A stretch of DNA of 64,000 nucleotides from Scilla litardierei. Its lineage: Eukaryota > Streptophyta > Magnoliopsida > Asparagales > Asparagaceae. Shown here piece after piece: positions 33,001 to 43,374 of the stretch. The position numbers were made by a program, and so were the translations under genes. The notes under the pieces are model-generated. The model did no database searches and was not told where the DNA came from. It worked only from the letters and a program-made list of their open reading frames with translations. Position 1 is the stretch's first letter. The number at the start of each line of letters is the position of its first letter. The stretch spans positions 359,699,486 to 359,763,485 of the forward strand of contig CM061142.1 of the NCBI GenBank assembly GCA_030789695.1, in the 5' to 3' direction.

Positions 33001-33929
33001 CGCTGATATGGATCATCTGTTGATAGATGGGATGCATTAGTTAACCTCAATCCAATTTATATTTATGCATAAAGGATACCAATTTTCGCAAAATGTTTTT
33101 CTTTCATTCAGTAGTGTTGCTTTACAAGATTATGTGATTATATTGTAGCTATTAATTATTTCAAATATACATTATGGCTGGTGGTTGATGATATGTCCAT
33201 AGAAGCTATATTTATCTGATAAGTATTTGGGAGAGGCTGCAGTCCATCATGAAGCATATCGCTCCCTCATTTTTCACTTTTCTTTTTTGTTTTCAAGTTC
33301 AGACTACTCATGTAATAGTAGTATTTATCATTATAATGTTCATATTTATCTTTTAACTTCACATTTTGCCCAAATAATTATTTTCTAATTTTAATCTTTG
33401 TTCCAGGTGAAAACATGTACAAGCCCGAAAACATTTGGTATTTAAATGTGGTTTTGTTCCAGTTTGAATCCAAACTATATGGTTTGTTGGCAGAGCCTCA
33501 GCGAGGATAGTATTCTGTTGTGCCTCCCAAGCTTTGGACCACATTCTGTTCAATTGTAACTACAGAGGTTGTTATGCCATCCATAGTGATACCATCAGTG
33601 TTGTATATACGTTTACCCCTGTGTAATTTAATGACTATTTTGAGCACCTATCAATGCAATTCCTATTTTTAGTTCAGGGAATAATGGGCTCGTATATATG
33701 TAAACTTTCTGTCATTTGTGCCGGAGTACTAGCTAATATGTTGGCTGTTTTTGTTTACTTTTGATTCATATGTTGACTTGAGGAGAGTGCCCAAGTTTAG
33801 GGAGGTCGCCAATTACTGCCTTTTGATAAAGGATGAGGATGAAAAGAAAAGAGTAGGCAGTGGGGGCCGTAGATGGTTCTGAGACTGACGGAGAGAAAAA
33901 AATTCTGGCGTAATCGAAGTAATTTACTA
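30036..33929. other. CACTA interior without recognised coding sequence
   Basis: This AT-rich 3.9-kb stretch has only short open frames (the longest, 30350-30556, shows no domain). Its texture, with T-rich tracts and isolated splice-like sites, resembles introns and UTRs, so captured host-gene sequence is possible. I cannot identify a source gene or a transposase remnant. Confidence 0.5.
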
Positions 33930-34220
33930 TAATAGCGCTTTAGAAAGCGCTATGTTATGAAAATCTACAATAGCGCTTATTAGGCACTATCTTAGTGGTA
34001 CCTGGTATAGCGCTTAGAAAGTGCTATGCAAGGTCAAAATCAAAATTTCTCGAGTAATCTTGAATAGCGCTTCCAAAAGCGCTAAGGTAGTAAAGCGCTA
34101 TCTTAGTAAACCACCTAGATAGCGCTTAAAAAAGCGCTATCCAAGCTATCATAGCAGTAGCTTAGATATCGCTTAAAAGCACTATCCAAGTTTAAAAAAG
34201 CGCTATGCAAGCGCTTTTTT
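33930..34220. repeat. CACTA right subterminal repeat cluster
   Basis: At least eight TAGCGCTTNNNAAAGCGCTA-type units lie between 33938 and 34220, some with the CTTAGATAGCGC or GCGCTATCCAAG arms also seen at 766-965. This match between ends 33 kb apart is the main reason for treating 741 and 34229 as ends of one element. Confidence 0.75.
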
Positions 34221-34278
34221 GTAGTAATGTATATATATGAAAATAATGTAGAAAATGTGGCACCTGATCTGCAGGAAT

Positions 34279-34279
34279 C

Positions 34280-34345
<66 letters not shown>
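34279..34345. repeat. (CA)n microsatellite
   Basis: About 33 CA units run up to the CTAG end of the first Helitron copy. Confidence 0.95.
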
Positions 34346-34350
<5 letters not shown>

Positions 34351-35113
34351 CATAACCCGTGCCCGCGGGCAAGCTTCATTTAAGATTTCCCCCACGGAAC
34401 AATAAATTAGCGTAAAAATATTTAGTAGCACGGACACCTTCGGCGCGGGTGTCTTCGGCGCAGAACAACAAATTCGGCGCAAGCACCTTCGGTGTGAAAT
34501 AGCAAATTCGACGTCTAACAACAAATTTGGCGCTCGCGCTTTCGGAGGAGAACAACAAATTCGGTGCAGGCGCCTTCGGCGTGAAACAACAAATTCAGCG
34601 TCTAACAATAAATTTGGCGCCCGCGCCTTCGGTACGGAACAACAAATTAGCTTCGGGCGCGGGCGCCTTCGGCGCGCCATGGAACAACAAACCTCAGGGT
34701 ATTTTTACACAAATTTGTTGTTCCGCTAAATTGTTTTATGTTAAATTTTTTATTTTGTTTAATTTAATAGATCATGCTTTTTCACAATCTTTTCCCAATC
34801 ACTTTTAATTTCAAAGTTTAGGTTCCCAAGGAACTTTCCCCCCAAATTTATTCTCCACAATCTTTCCCAAGGCACTTCTAATTTCCAAGTTTAGGTTCCC
34901 AAAGCACTTTCCTCCCAAATTTAATCTCCACAATCTTTCCCAAGGCACTTCTAATTTCAAAGTTTTGGTTCCCAAGACACTTTTCCCATCAAAATTTTCA
35001 CAAAATCCAATCTCAACTATTGATTTACCAAGATCAAATCTCAGCCACTCTTTATCTTGTCCTAGTCAGCCCTAGAATTCAAAAAACGTTGTCAAATGTA
35101 TAATAGAGAGAGA
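34346..35113 (-). mobile_element. Non-autonomous Helitron, copy 1
   Basis: Read on the minus strand, the 3' end has a GC-rich hairpin (GCCCGCGGGC) then CTAG, preceded on the plus strand by A (host AT junction). The 5' end reads TCTCTCTCTATTATACATTTG with T after it on the plus strand. Internal sequence consists of AACAACAAATTCGGCGC-type minisatellites (34380-34690) and about three tandem ~78-bp units with CCCAAGGCACTTCTAATTT (34817-35000). No RepHel protein is encoded. The 5' boundary could shift by a few bases in the GA repeat. Confidence 0.6.
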
Positions 35114-35197
35114 TATATATATCCCTATTTTATAAGATAGATCAAGTGACACATTTTCTACATTTTTCATACACACACACACACACATAAGAATAAT

Positions 35198-35335
35198 GGG
35201 TATCATACGCCATATAAGAGGGTGTCTCGTTTGCCCTCTCACATAAAAGGGGCAAGTACAAGTCCACATGGGCTTGTACTTGTTGTACGTAACTCCCTTT
35301 ATGTGAGAGAGAATATGAGACACCCTATCATACCC
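35198..35335. mobile_element. Fold-back MITE, ~138 bp
   Basis: Arms GGGTATCATA and GGGTGTCTC ... CTCTCACATAAAAGGG pair with CCCTTTATGTGAGAG ... GAGACACCC and TATCATACCC. The centre GCAAGTACAAGTCCACATGG pairs with GCTTGTACTTG. The whole segment can fold into one hairpin. I see no clear target duplication. The right end touches the truncated Helitron copy 2. Confidence 0.55.
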
Positions 35336-35454
35336 GAGGGCACGGTTCATTTAAGATTTTCCCCCACGAAATCTTTGTTTTTCAAAAAAATTATTTTCAC
35401 AGCCAAAATTGCACGAAACAACAAATTAGCGTAAAAATATTTAGCGGCACAGAC
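35336..35454 (-). mobile_element. Helitron copy 2, part 1 (3' side)
   Basis: The sequence GGCACGGTTCATTTAAGATTTTCCCCCACG through TTAGCGGCACAGAC aligns with copies 1 and 3. The CTAG end is missing at the junction with the MITE. The sequence stops at 35454, where the LTR element begins, and resumes at 42312 with CAGACACCTTCG. Confidence 0.6.
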
Positions 35455-37187
35455 TGACAGGCGCCCCGTTTACGGTTTGGGCGCGGTGTCGTTTTACCGC
35501 AAGTGCACGGTTAGTGTAGGGTGCGGGTTTATCGAACACAGGGAGGTGGATGGCTTGAGTGGCTACTAGCCTCGCCTAGGTCGTTTGCTAGCTACACGAA
35601 TGATGTGGGTGGAAGTGTAGAAATAAAAGAAATAAATAAAAAGACACGACGTGAATCCCCGCTAACACGGGCTAGAGCACTCATGACACTTGGCATTTGA
35701 CTTGATCCAGGGTGAGACATTGCCCCAAAAGGTGGTACCTAGCGTCCATGGCCCGATATTCCGGTCGGTACCAAGCACGCTAGGCCTACCCGGTTCCGGA
35801 CGGTGGGCATTCCCATGTCCATTAACACCTTCCGCAACCGGGAGCATTAAGGCCACAATGATAACTCCCAACACTTCGTCCAAGCCGCTCCCGCGCGCTA
35901 GGACTCGATGTCAACGCTAGGGGTGTGAGCTGTGGCTAGGGGGTCAACCGCCAAGTTTATTCCCCCTTGGCCCGACGGTCAGAGGCGGTCTTTCTCCCGC
36001 CAATGACAATGAAACGCCCCCGCGTAACCCTAATGGCTAAATAGGTCGAATGTGATTTCTAGCAATACATCGAAGCGGATCTTGACAGGACAAGCACCGG
36101 ACCCCAATCCCCAACACATATAGTGTGTTGCCATACGAATTGGACCCAGATTGCTAGAAATCCCCATTGACGCATTTCATCGAACACGTGCCATGCAACC
36201 AAGTCTAATGTAAATTTCCAAGCATCAATCCTACCCTAACCCGTATTAGGGTTCATCAAAACTACTCAACGGTGAATAACATAAAAACAAACAACACAAA
36301 AGACATATAAACTTTCACCATCAAGCAAAATAAACACAATACAAACAATGGAGAAAAAGAGAGGAAAATACTTATCTTGAGTGAATCGTCAATCCAATAC
36401 AAGACTTATTGAACAAAAGACCTAATCTAAAACTAACCTAGAACTCCCAAGAGAAGGGGGGCAGCAAGCCCTAAAAACTCCAGGAGATCCCCCTCAAGTC
36501 GGCCAGCCTCGTGTATTTATACCCCCACTTCGAAACCCTAATGGTTCGGGTCCAAACCCGCAGGAAAAGCGCCACCCGATCGGTTGACAAGTCAACCGAT
36601 CGGGTGATCCGTTACAAAATAATAACAGAAAACGTCGAGCTTTCACCCGAACACATGAACCGGTCGGGTGAGTTCTTGAGTGACCGGTTGGATCTTGGAG
36701 CCGTCGGGTGAAGCGATCGGTTTGGCGCCCGTGTCTTCAGCTCTTCATCTTCAGCTACAGATGAACCGATCGGGTGAGAGTCACCCGATCGGTTGGCATT
36801 TTGCTCGAAAAAACAGAGAACAGCCCCCGCTGAACCGGTCTGCGAACCGGTCGGGTGACTTCTTTGTGAGCTGCGGCAGAGACCGGGTGGTGCACGCGTG
36901 CATCACCCGATCGGTTGGAGATGACCAACCGACCGGGTGAGGGGCTGAAAGATGAATTCTTCGACGTTTGACCCCCTGGATCACGCGTGACTTCTCCCGT
37001 TGCTCCGGGGACTTGAGATATCATCGTTAAACGTCCCCTACGTGGTCAATCCTCCTGCAAACATGGAGAAACAAAGAAAAGTGAAAGAAAAACGAGAAAA
37101 TACGAGAAAACGAATAAAAGACGGCGGAAAATACGGAGAAACACAAAAGAAAACGTGCGTGAATATATGAAATACAAACGCACGTCA
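35455..37187 (-). repeat. Athila-like element LTR (3' in element sense)
   Basis: It begins TGACAGGCGCCCCG and ends ACGCACGTCA. It carries about a dozen ACCCGATCGGT or ACCGATCGGGT palindromes between 36573 and 36940. Open frames within it are shadows. The right LTR starts TGACCGACGCC, so the terminal bases differ slightly. Confidence 0.92.
36573..36940. promoter_or_regulatory. Cluster of ACCGATCGGGTGA palindromes in the LTR
   Basis: CCGATCGG cores lie at 36576, 36596, 36766, 36785 and 36907. CCGGTCGG or CCGACCGG variants lie at 36660, 36847 and 36929, plus GCGATCGG at 36713. Several occur as inverted pairs 19-22 bp apart with TCACCCGATCGGTTG facing CAACCGATCGGGTGA. A TGCACGCGTGCA palindrome sits at 36891-36902. 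The same set recurs in the right LTR (41698-42064) and in the diverged relative (56824-57272). Confidence 0.75.
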
Positions 37188-37205
37188 AAATCCCCCAAGC
37201 TGAAC
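37188..37205 (-). other. Athila-like element polypurine tract
   Basis: On the minus strand AGCTTGGGGGATTTT runs into the LTR start TGACGTGCG. It is preceded by a hairpin (CTCGTCTTCCTCGAGGACGAGG). Confidence 0.75.
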
Positions 37206-38985
37206 TCTTCCTCGTCCTCGAGGAAGACGAGTGAGAGTAGGAGCTCGGAGGGAGAAAATAGAGAGAATGAGAGAGAAAGAGAATTCTATATCCTAGATCG
37301 CCCGTAAGGGCCAACAAAATCAAACACGCCACACGAAGCAAGCATACGACAAAACACAACACTAAACCAAGGAATGTGAGTCCAAACAAGTGTCGTGGGC
37401 CCACGCAGTGAAGCGCGAGTGAGTGTGGTCGTGTGTTAGCAGACGGTGTCACTATCTACATTGTGTGATAAAGCTCGATATACACAAGTCCAAGATATGA
37501 CCCAAATATCGATTCGAATTGAATTAAGCGGTGAATATATGGTTCAAGCATGCATGAGAATAGAGAGAGAATCGAAACATATCATGCGTTAGGGACTCCA
37601 CAACTAGGGTTAAGGAAATCACCACACTATAGCCTAGATACAAGCTAAAAAGTCCCTAAGCCAAGTGTTTTTGATAACGACGGGGGTTGAGATGATGTGG
37701 AGAAGAACACTCGGTGCAAATTCTCGCCTTCCCTTTATTCTCGGCAAGTAGGAAAAAATATTCACACGGGAATTTTTTTGGGTTTTGGGTATTTGTATAT
37801 TTTTTTGGATTTTTGGCAATACAATATTTTTTTTTCTCTTCTTTCTTTTTGGGTTTTTCTTTTCTTTTCTCCTTTTTTGGATTTTTGGATATTGGGGTAT
37901 ATACATGCGTACTCTCCCAAGTGGGAGAACGGTACACGACGAGGGGATTTGCACCAAGTAAAACAAAAAAATAAATCGGAATCTAAACACTTGGGCAAAG
38001 GAAACTATTCTCGCTAATTGGAGCATAGGCTAAATGGGTTATCCTAGTCCTTAGTTGTGGAATCCCGACACATGCGAAATGAAGTACACGATATATATAT
38101 AGCATGCAGAAGCAGACAGGGAAAATAAATTCCGCATATTCAAATCGAAGCATGATAATCTAGGGGTCATCCAAGGGTAGGTATATAAAACAACATCACA
38201 AAGTAGAAGCACACTATAAGCTATATACGACACACGACTCACATAAAAGCAAAGTGGACCCACGAAGCGTGAAATGCAAGAGGACTCGATAACCTAGGGT
38301 TAGTGAGTGTGATTATCGATGCCATGCTAGGTGTGTGTGATTTTGTGGCAATTCATCATATGGGGTCATCTCTAGGAGAGAGAGAGAGAGAGAACAAAAG
38401 ATGAGAAGAAAAAGAAAAACACGATGGAAAACGACTCAAAAACGAAGAAAAACGACACAAATGACGCACGAAGTGCAACTCCCCCAAGATGAAACTTGCA
38501 TTGTCCTCAATGCAATAGTAGTGAATACGGGAGGGCAATGAAAATGGGGGGGAGTTACGCACCGACACAAAAAATGAAAAACATGAAAAACACATGAGCG
38601 AAACTAAAAAATAAAGAAAAAGAAACACTCAAATAAAAGGTATAAAACACGACAAAAGAACACCTAGACACAAACACACAACAACGACACACGAAAACAT
38701 GCACACAAAAGTCGATTTCCCCCAAGCTGAACATGACAATGCTAGCAAAATGATATGACCAATGGGGATGTAGAGATATGCCAGGGGGAAAATCGGAAAA
38801 GAAAGAAATCAGAATGCAGGAGAGACAGTGCTCGTTCTCCTCGGAAGAGGATGAGGGTGAAATGATAGAAGGGCACGACATGAAGGGTTATTAAGATGCA
38901 AAAGCAAATCCTAGATACGCTCCCCTCGCTAATGAGAGGAGACGAGATTATTCAAATCTAAACTAGAAAGCTGTAAATTTTTACA
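37206..38985 (-). other. Athila-like element noncoding interior
   Basis: No gene is recognised. The stretch shares long segments with 57540-59033 of the diverged relative, for example GACAAGTGTCGTGGGCCCACG, CTCCCAAGTGGGAGAACGGTACACG, and the T-rich block near 37775-37890. Two more CCCCCAAGCTGAA-type tracts lie at about 38478 and 38718, each next to an inverted repeat. Conservation of noncoding sequence between diverged members suggests RNA-level functions such as packaging, but that is inference. Confidence 0.6.
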
Positions 38986-40345
38986 CTACTGGATTAGGAT
39001 ACACCTGAGCATAGGTGGATCCAAGATCTGAAGTGGGGCAGGTAGCTGCTCTAACTGCTCCTTCTGTGGCTCCACCAGAAGCACTGTGCCACGTGTGCCA
39101 ATGGACCCAAGCAATGCACCTCCAAGCATCCCTCGTAGGTGTCCACCTGTGACCTGCAAAGGACGAGGTGCATTAGTCCATGGCAAGAAATTATTTCCCA
39201 AAATAAATGTATCCCAGAGATAGTCGCCGGTAAATGATGGTAAAATATATGAAATGTGGCGAACACTCCCTGGAAATGGTATGCTATCCTCTGTGCTAGC
39301 GACGATCAAATCCCCGCTCTCCATGTGAAGTTGCTCTCCAGGTGGTGACACACCGCGGCATACCTCAAGGGAAGTAGATCCTGTGTCCTGCGAGAGATAT
39401 GGTATGTCAAATATATACGAGTCTAAAGAGATAGGAACTGAAAAGTGAGACTCAAAAGTGGAGTGAGAGTGAGTATGAAAATCTCCCTGAATAGGGGCAA
39501 TATGCTCAAGTAGATGATCAGCCGCAGAAGAAGTGGGGAGCGACGGTAAAGGTAGATGTGACTCGGGCTCCATAGAGTGGACCATCGTATCCAAACCCTC
39601 ATGCACATCCTCCTCGATGATATGCTCATGCTCCACCATCTGCCCGATGTCCTGAATGACATCCTCATGGTTAACCACCGACCAAGGAGGAAGCTGTGAC
39701 AGAGATGGCTGTGGAGGTGGATGTGGAGCGGACCACTCGTATGTGGTCGTGGTGTCGTCGTCCTCACGTACATCCTCCTCGCCGGTATGCATAAGCTCTG
39801 TGGTCTCCTCGGTGCTCTCATAGGACTCATATGGGATATCCAGATAAAGATGAAAAGTCTCTCCCACAGATCCTAGAGAAATCTCCCCATCCTCACTATC
39901 ATCATCAAAAAATGCTTCGTCATCCAAGTGGTAGTGTGGGAAAATTGGGGCATCGGCATGAGATGTGTCTATGGTGGCTGATGGCATGGTGGTCTCAACC
40001 ATGAAGGTGGGTATATCCTCTCCTTCATCCCCTCTCCTCGGTGTCGGCTCGGTGATTGGTACCATCAAGTTTTGTAATATTTGGCCTTGGTTAAACATGG
40101 CACTTTCAAGGAGAGACACGAGGCTTGATTCTTCTTGTGTGTGGAGGGGTATAAGGTTGAGGAAATGGATGGGAGGTGTTTGGGCTAAGGTTGTGGGAAA
40201 ATGTTTGGCCTTGGGGTGGGGGAAGGCTCTCAAGCGTAAATGGGCAATCATAATACACATGCCCCGCCATCCCACAAGTCTCACAAACCACAACCGAATA
40301 AGGATTGTATCCTCCCATCTGAGCATCGAAATTTGATCTCCACAT
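38986..40345 (-). pseudogene. gag: Gag-like protein with N-terminal CCHC knuckle
   Basis: The protein starts at 40345 (MWRSNFDAQMGGYNPYSVVV), directly followed by a zinc knuckle CETCGMAGHVYYDC (C-x2-C-x4-H-x4-C). The frame ends at 40106. A second frame, open from 40326 to 38986, takes over after a one-base shift between about 40245 and 40125. It continues as ESSLVSLLESAMFNQGQILQ and then a long acidic, Asp/Glu/Ser/His-rich tail of ~370 residues. The capsid-like ATHILA ORF1 domain is absent. A nucleocapsid-only gag with a long acidic tail is unusual. It may have no function, or the frameshift may be a sequencing error. Confidence 0.65.
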
Positions 40346-40553
40346 GGTTACACCAAAGATACCTGGACAACAAAAATAAGAAAACTAGAGAGGAGCGTCA
40401 ATAGTACAAGAAAATAACAAAAAGATAATATAATAGTGGGGGAAAAATTTCTTGGTTATTGAATATTTTTTTTTAAAAAAAGAAAAATAAATTTTTTGTG
40501 TTTTTATGTGTAGTCTAACGAACCCAAGCTAAGCTAATATCAAACCGAACGCC

Positions 40554-40571
40554 TCCCCGGCAACGGCGCCA
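40554..40571 (-). other. Primer binding site, tRNA-Asp type
   Basis: Minus-strand TGGCGCCGTTGCCGGGGA is the canonical tRNA-Asp-complementary site used by many plant Gypsy elements. It lies 6 bases from the right LTR (40578). Confidence 0.88.
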
Positions 40572-40577
40572 AAAACT

Positions 40578-42311
40578 TGACCGACGCCCCGTTTACGGTT
40601 TGGGCGCGGTGTCGTTTTACCGCAAGTGCACGGTTAGTGTAGGGTGCGGGTTTATCGAACACAGGGAGGTGGATGGCTTGAGTGGCTACTAGCCTCGCCT
40701 AGGTCGTTTGCTAGCTACGCGGATGATGTGGGTGGAAGTGTAGAAATAAAAGAAATAAATAAAAAGACACGACGTGAATCCCCGCTAACACGGGCTAGAG
40801 CACTCATGACACTTGGCATTTGACTTGATCCAGGGTGAGACATTGCCCCAAAAGGTGGTACCTAGCGTCCATGGCCCGATATTCCGGTCGGTACCAAGCA
40901 CGCTAGGCCTACCCGGTTCCGGACGGTGGGCATTCCCATGTCCATTAACACCTTCCGCAACCAGGAGCATTAAGGCCACAATGATAACTCCCAACACTTC
41001 GTCCAAGCCGCTCCCGCGTGCTAGGACTCGATGTCAATGCTAGGGGTGTGAGCTGTGGCTAGGGGGTCAACCGCCAAGTTTATTCCCCCTTGGCCCGACG
41101 GTCAGAGGTGGTCTTTCTCCCGCCAATGACAATGAAACGCCCCCGCGTAACCCTAATGGCCAAATAGGTCGAATGTGATTTCTAGCAATACATCGAAGCG
41201 GATCTTGACAGGACAAGCACCGGACCCCAATCCCCAACACATCTAGTGTGTTACCATACGAATTGGACCCAGATTGCTAGAAATCCCCATTGACGTATTT
41301 CATCGAACACGTGCCATGCAACCAAGTCTAATGTAAATTTCCAAGCATCAATCCTACCCTAACCCGTATTAGGGTTCATCAAAACTACTCAACGGTGAAT
41401 AACATAAAAACAAACAACACAAAAGACATATAAACTTTCACCATCAAGCAAAATAAACACAATACAAACAATGGAGAAAAAGAGAGGAAAATACTTATCT
41501 TGAGTGAATCGTCAATCCAATACAAGACTTATTGAACAAAAGACCTAATCTAAAACTAACCTAGAACTCCCAAGAGAAGGGGGGGGCAGCAAGCCCTAAA
41601 AACTCCAGGAGATCCCCCTCAAGTCGGCCAGCCTCGTGTATTTATACCCCCACTTCGAAACCCTAATGGTTCGGGTCCAAACCCACAGGAAAAGCGCCAC
41701 CCGATCGGTTGAAAAGTCAACCGATCGGGTGATCCGTTACAAAATAATAACAGAAAACGTCGAGCTTTCACCCGAACACATGAACCGGTCGGGTGAGTTC
41801 TTGAGCGACCGGTTGGATCTTGGAGCCGTCGGGTGAAGCGATCGGTTTGGCGCCCGTGTCTTCAGCTCTTCATCTTCAGCTACAGATGAACCGATCGGGT
41901 GAGAGTCACCCGATCGGTTGGCATTTTGCTCGAAAAAACAGAGAACAGCCCCCGCTGAACCGGTCTGCGAACCGGTCGGGTGACTTCTTTGTGAGCTGCG
42001 GCAGAGACCGGGTGGTGCACGCGTGCATCACCCGATCGGTTGGAGATGACCAACCGACCGGGTGAGGGGCTGAAAGATGAATTCTTCGACGTTTGACCCC
42101 CTGGATCACGCGTGACTTCTCCCATTGCTCCGGGGACTTGAGATATCATCGTTAAACGTCCCCTACGTGGTCAATCCTCCTGCAAACATGGAGAAACAAA
42201 GAAAAGTGAAAGAAAACGAGAAAATACGAGAAAACGAATAAAAGACGGCGGAAAATACGGAGAAACACAAAAGAAAACGTGCGTGAATATATGAAATACA
42301 AACGCACGTCA
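40578..42311 (-). repeat. Athila-like element LTR (5' in element sense)
   Basis: At 1734 bp it pairs with 35455-37187. Differences are mainly transitions plus small changes in G or A runs. All CCGATCGG palindromes are kept. Confidence 0.92.
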
Positions 42312-42758
42312 CAGACACCTTCGATGTGGAACAACAAATTCGACGCGGGCCCTTTTAGCGCGAAACAACAAATTCGGTGTAAAACAACAAATTCGACGCG
42401 GGCGCCTACGGTGCGGAACAACAAATTCGGCGTAGAACAACAAATTCTACGCGAAACAACAAATAAGCGTAAAAAATTTAGCGGGCGCCCTCGGGGCGGG
42501 AAATTATTCTCAGCTGCAGCATTAAGTGCAAGTTAAAGTTTTTTTCCCAAATGTATTAATTGCGTGCACTATGCTATTCTCCAGAAACTCATTCCCCAGA
42601 AAGTTTCATTTCCCAAGAAATGTTTTTCCCTCCAAAACTTTCCACAAAATCTCATTTCAACCATTCATTCCTCAAGATTAAATCCAAGCCATCTTTCTAT
42701 CAACCTGTTTGTCATAGTCAGCCCTGGGATTCCAAAAAAGTTGTCAAATGTAATATAT
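42312..42758 (-). mobile_element. Helitron copy 2, part 2 (5' side)
   Basis: It continues the copy broken at 35454, with AACAACAAATTCGACGC minisatellite units (42329-42470) and the shared CCCCAGAAA...CCTCCAAAACTTTCCACAAAATCTC block. It ends AAAAGTTGTCAAATGTAATATATA, where copy 3 begins. Confidence 0.6.
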
Positions 42759-42759
42759 A

Positions 42760-43302
42760 CTAGTCATGAACTGTGCCCGCAGGCACAGTTGATTTAAGAT
42801 TTTCCCACGCGAAATCTGTTCCCCAAAAAATTATTTTCACAGCCAAAATTGAGCAGAACAACAAATTAGCGTAAAAATATTTAGCCGCACGGGCGCCTTC
42901 AGCGCGGAACAACAAATTCGGTGTAGAACAACAAATTCGACGCGGAAAAAAAATTTAGCGGGCGCCTTTGTTGTGTGAAATTATTCTTATGCGTCGAAGT
43001 GGGCCCCGCGTTGAGTGAGAGATCATTCGATCTGCAGCATTAATTGCAAGTTAAAATTTTTTCCCCAAATACATTAATTGCGTGCACTCTGCTATTCCCC
43101 AGAAACTTTCATTCTTCACAAACTTTCATTTCCCCAGAAACGTTCATTTCTCCAAAAATGTTTTTCCCTCCAAAACTTTCCACAAAATCTCATCTCAACC
43201 ATTCATTCCTCAAAATTAAATCTCAGCCGTTCTTCTATCAACCCATTTGTCCTAGTCAGCTTGTCCTAATCAGCCCTAGAATTCAAAAAAGGTTGTCAAA
43301 TG

Positions 43303-43310
<8 letters not shown>
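42760..43310 (-). mobile_element. Non-autonomous Helitron, copy 3
   Basis: The 3' end on the minus strand is a clear stem AACTGTGCC...GGCACAGTT, then CATGA and CTAG (42760-42763), with A at 42759. The body repeats the minisatellite and CCCCAGAAACTTTCATT blocks. The 5' end is lost in an (AT)n tract after GGTTGTCAAATGTATTATA. Lying head to tail with copy 2, it was inserted next to or into that copy's end. Confidence 0.65.

Positions 43311-43372
<62 letters not shown>
43303..43372. repeat. (AT)n microsatellite
   Basis: About 34 AT units between Helitron copy 3 and the fold-back element. Confidence 0.95.

Positions 43373-43374
<2 letters not shown>

Larger units (their letters stand above)
741..34229. 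mobile_element. CACTA (En/Spm-type) DNA transposon, host of the whole nest
   Basis: The left end reads CACTACTACA at 741. The right end read on the minus strand is CATTACTACA (34220-34229), a near-perfect terminal inverted repeat. Three-base flanks TAT (738-740) and TAT (34230-34232) fit the 3-bp target duplication typical of CACTA elements, although the right flank lies in AT-rich sequence and is weak evidence alone. Both ends carry clusters of AGCGCT-centred inverted repeats, the usual subterminal repeats of this superfamily. Without the nested Copia the element is about 4.9 kb (741-1469 and 30036-34229). No transposase is recognised, so it is probably non-autonomous. Strand cannot be assigned. 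Confidence 0.72.
35455..42311 (-). mobile_element. Complete pol-less LTR retrotransposon, Athila-like family
   Basis: LTRs 35455-37187 and 40578-42311 flank a 3.4-kb interior. The target duplication is an exact CAGAC (35450-35454 and 42312-42316). A tRNA-Asp-type primer site (TGGCGCCGTTGCCGGGGA on the minus strand) and a polypurine tract give minus-strand orientation. The interior encodes only a gag-like protein with one CCHC knuckle; there is no protease, reverse transcriptase or integrase. The LTRs differ at roughly 18-20 positions in 1734 bp, so insertion is recent. A diverged relative at 55902-61310 keeps an ATHILA ORF1-like protein, which is why I place the family near Athila. Confidence 0.88.

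Noticed and set aside
34115..34342. Open frame with a long Cys-Val repeat
   Set aside because: It is a translation of the (CA)n microsatellite.
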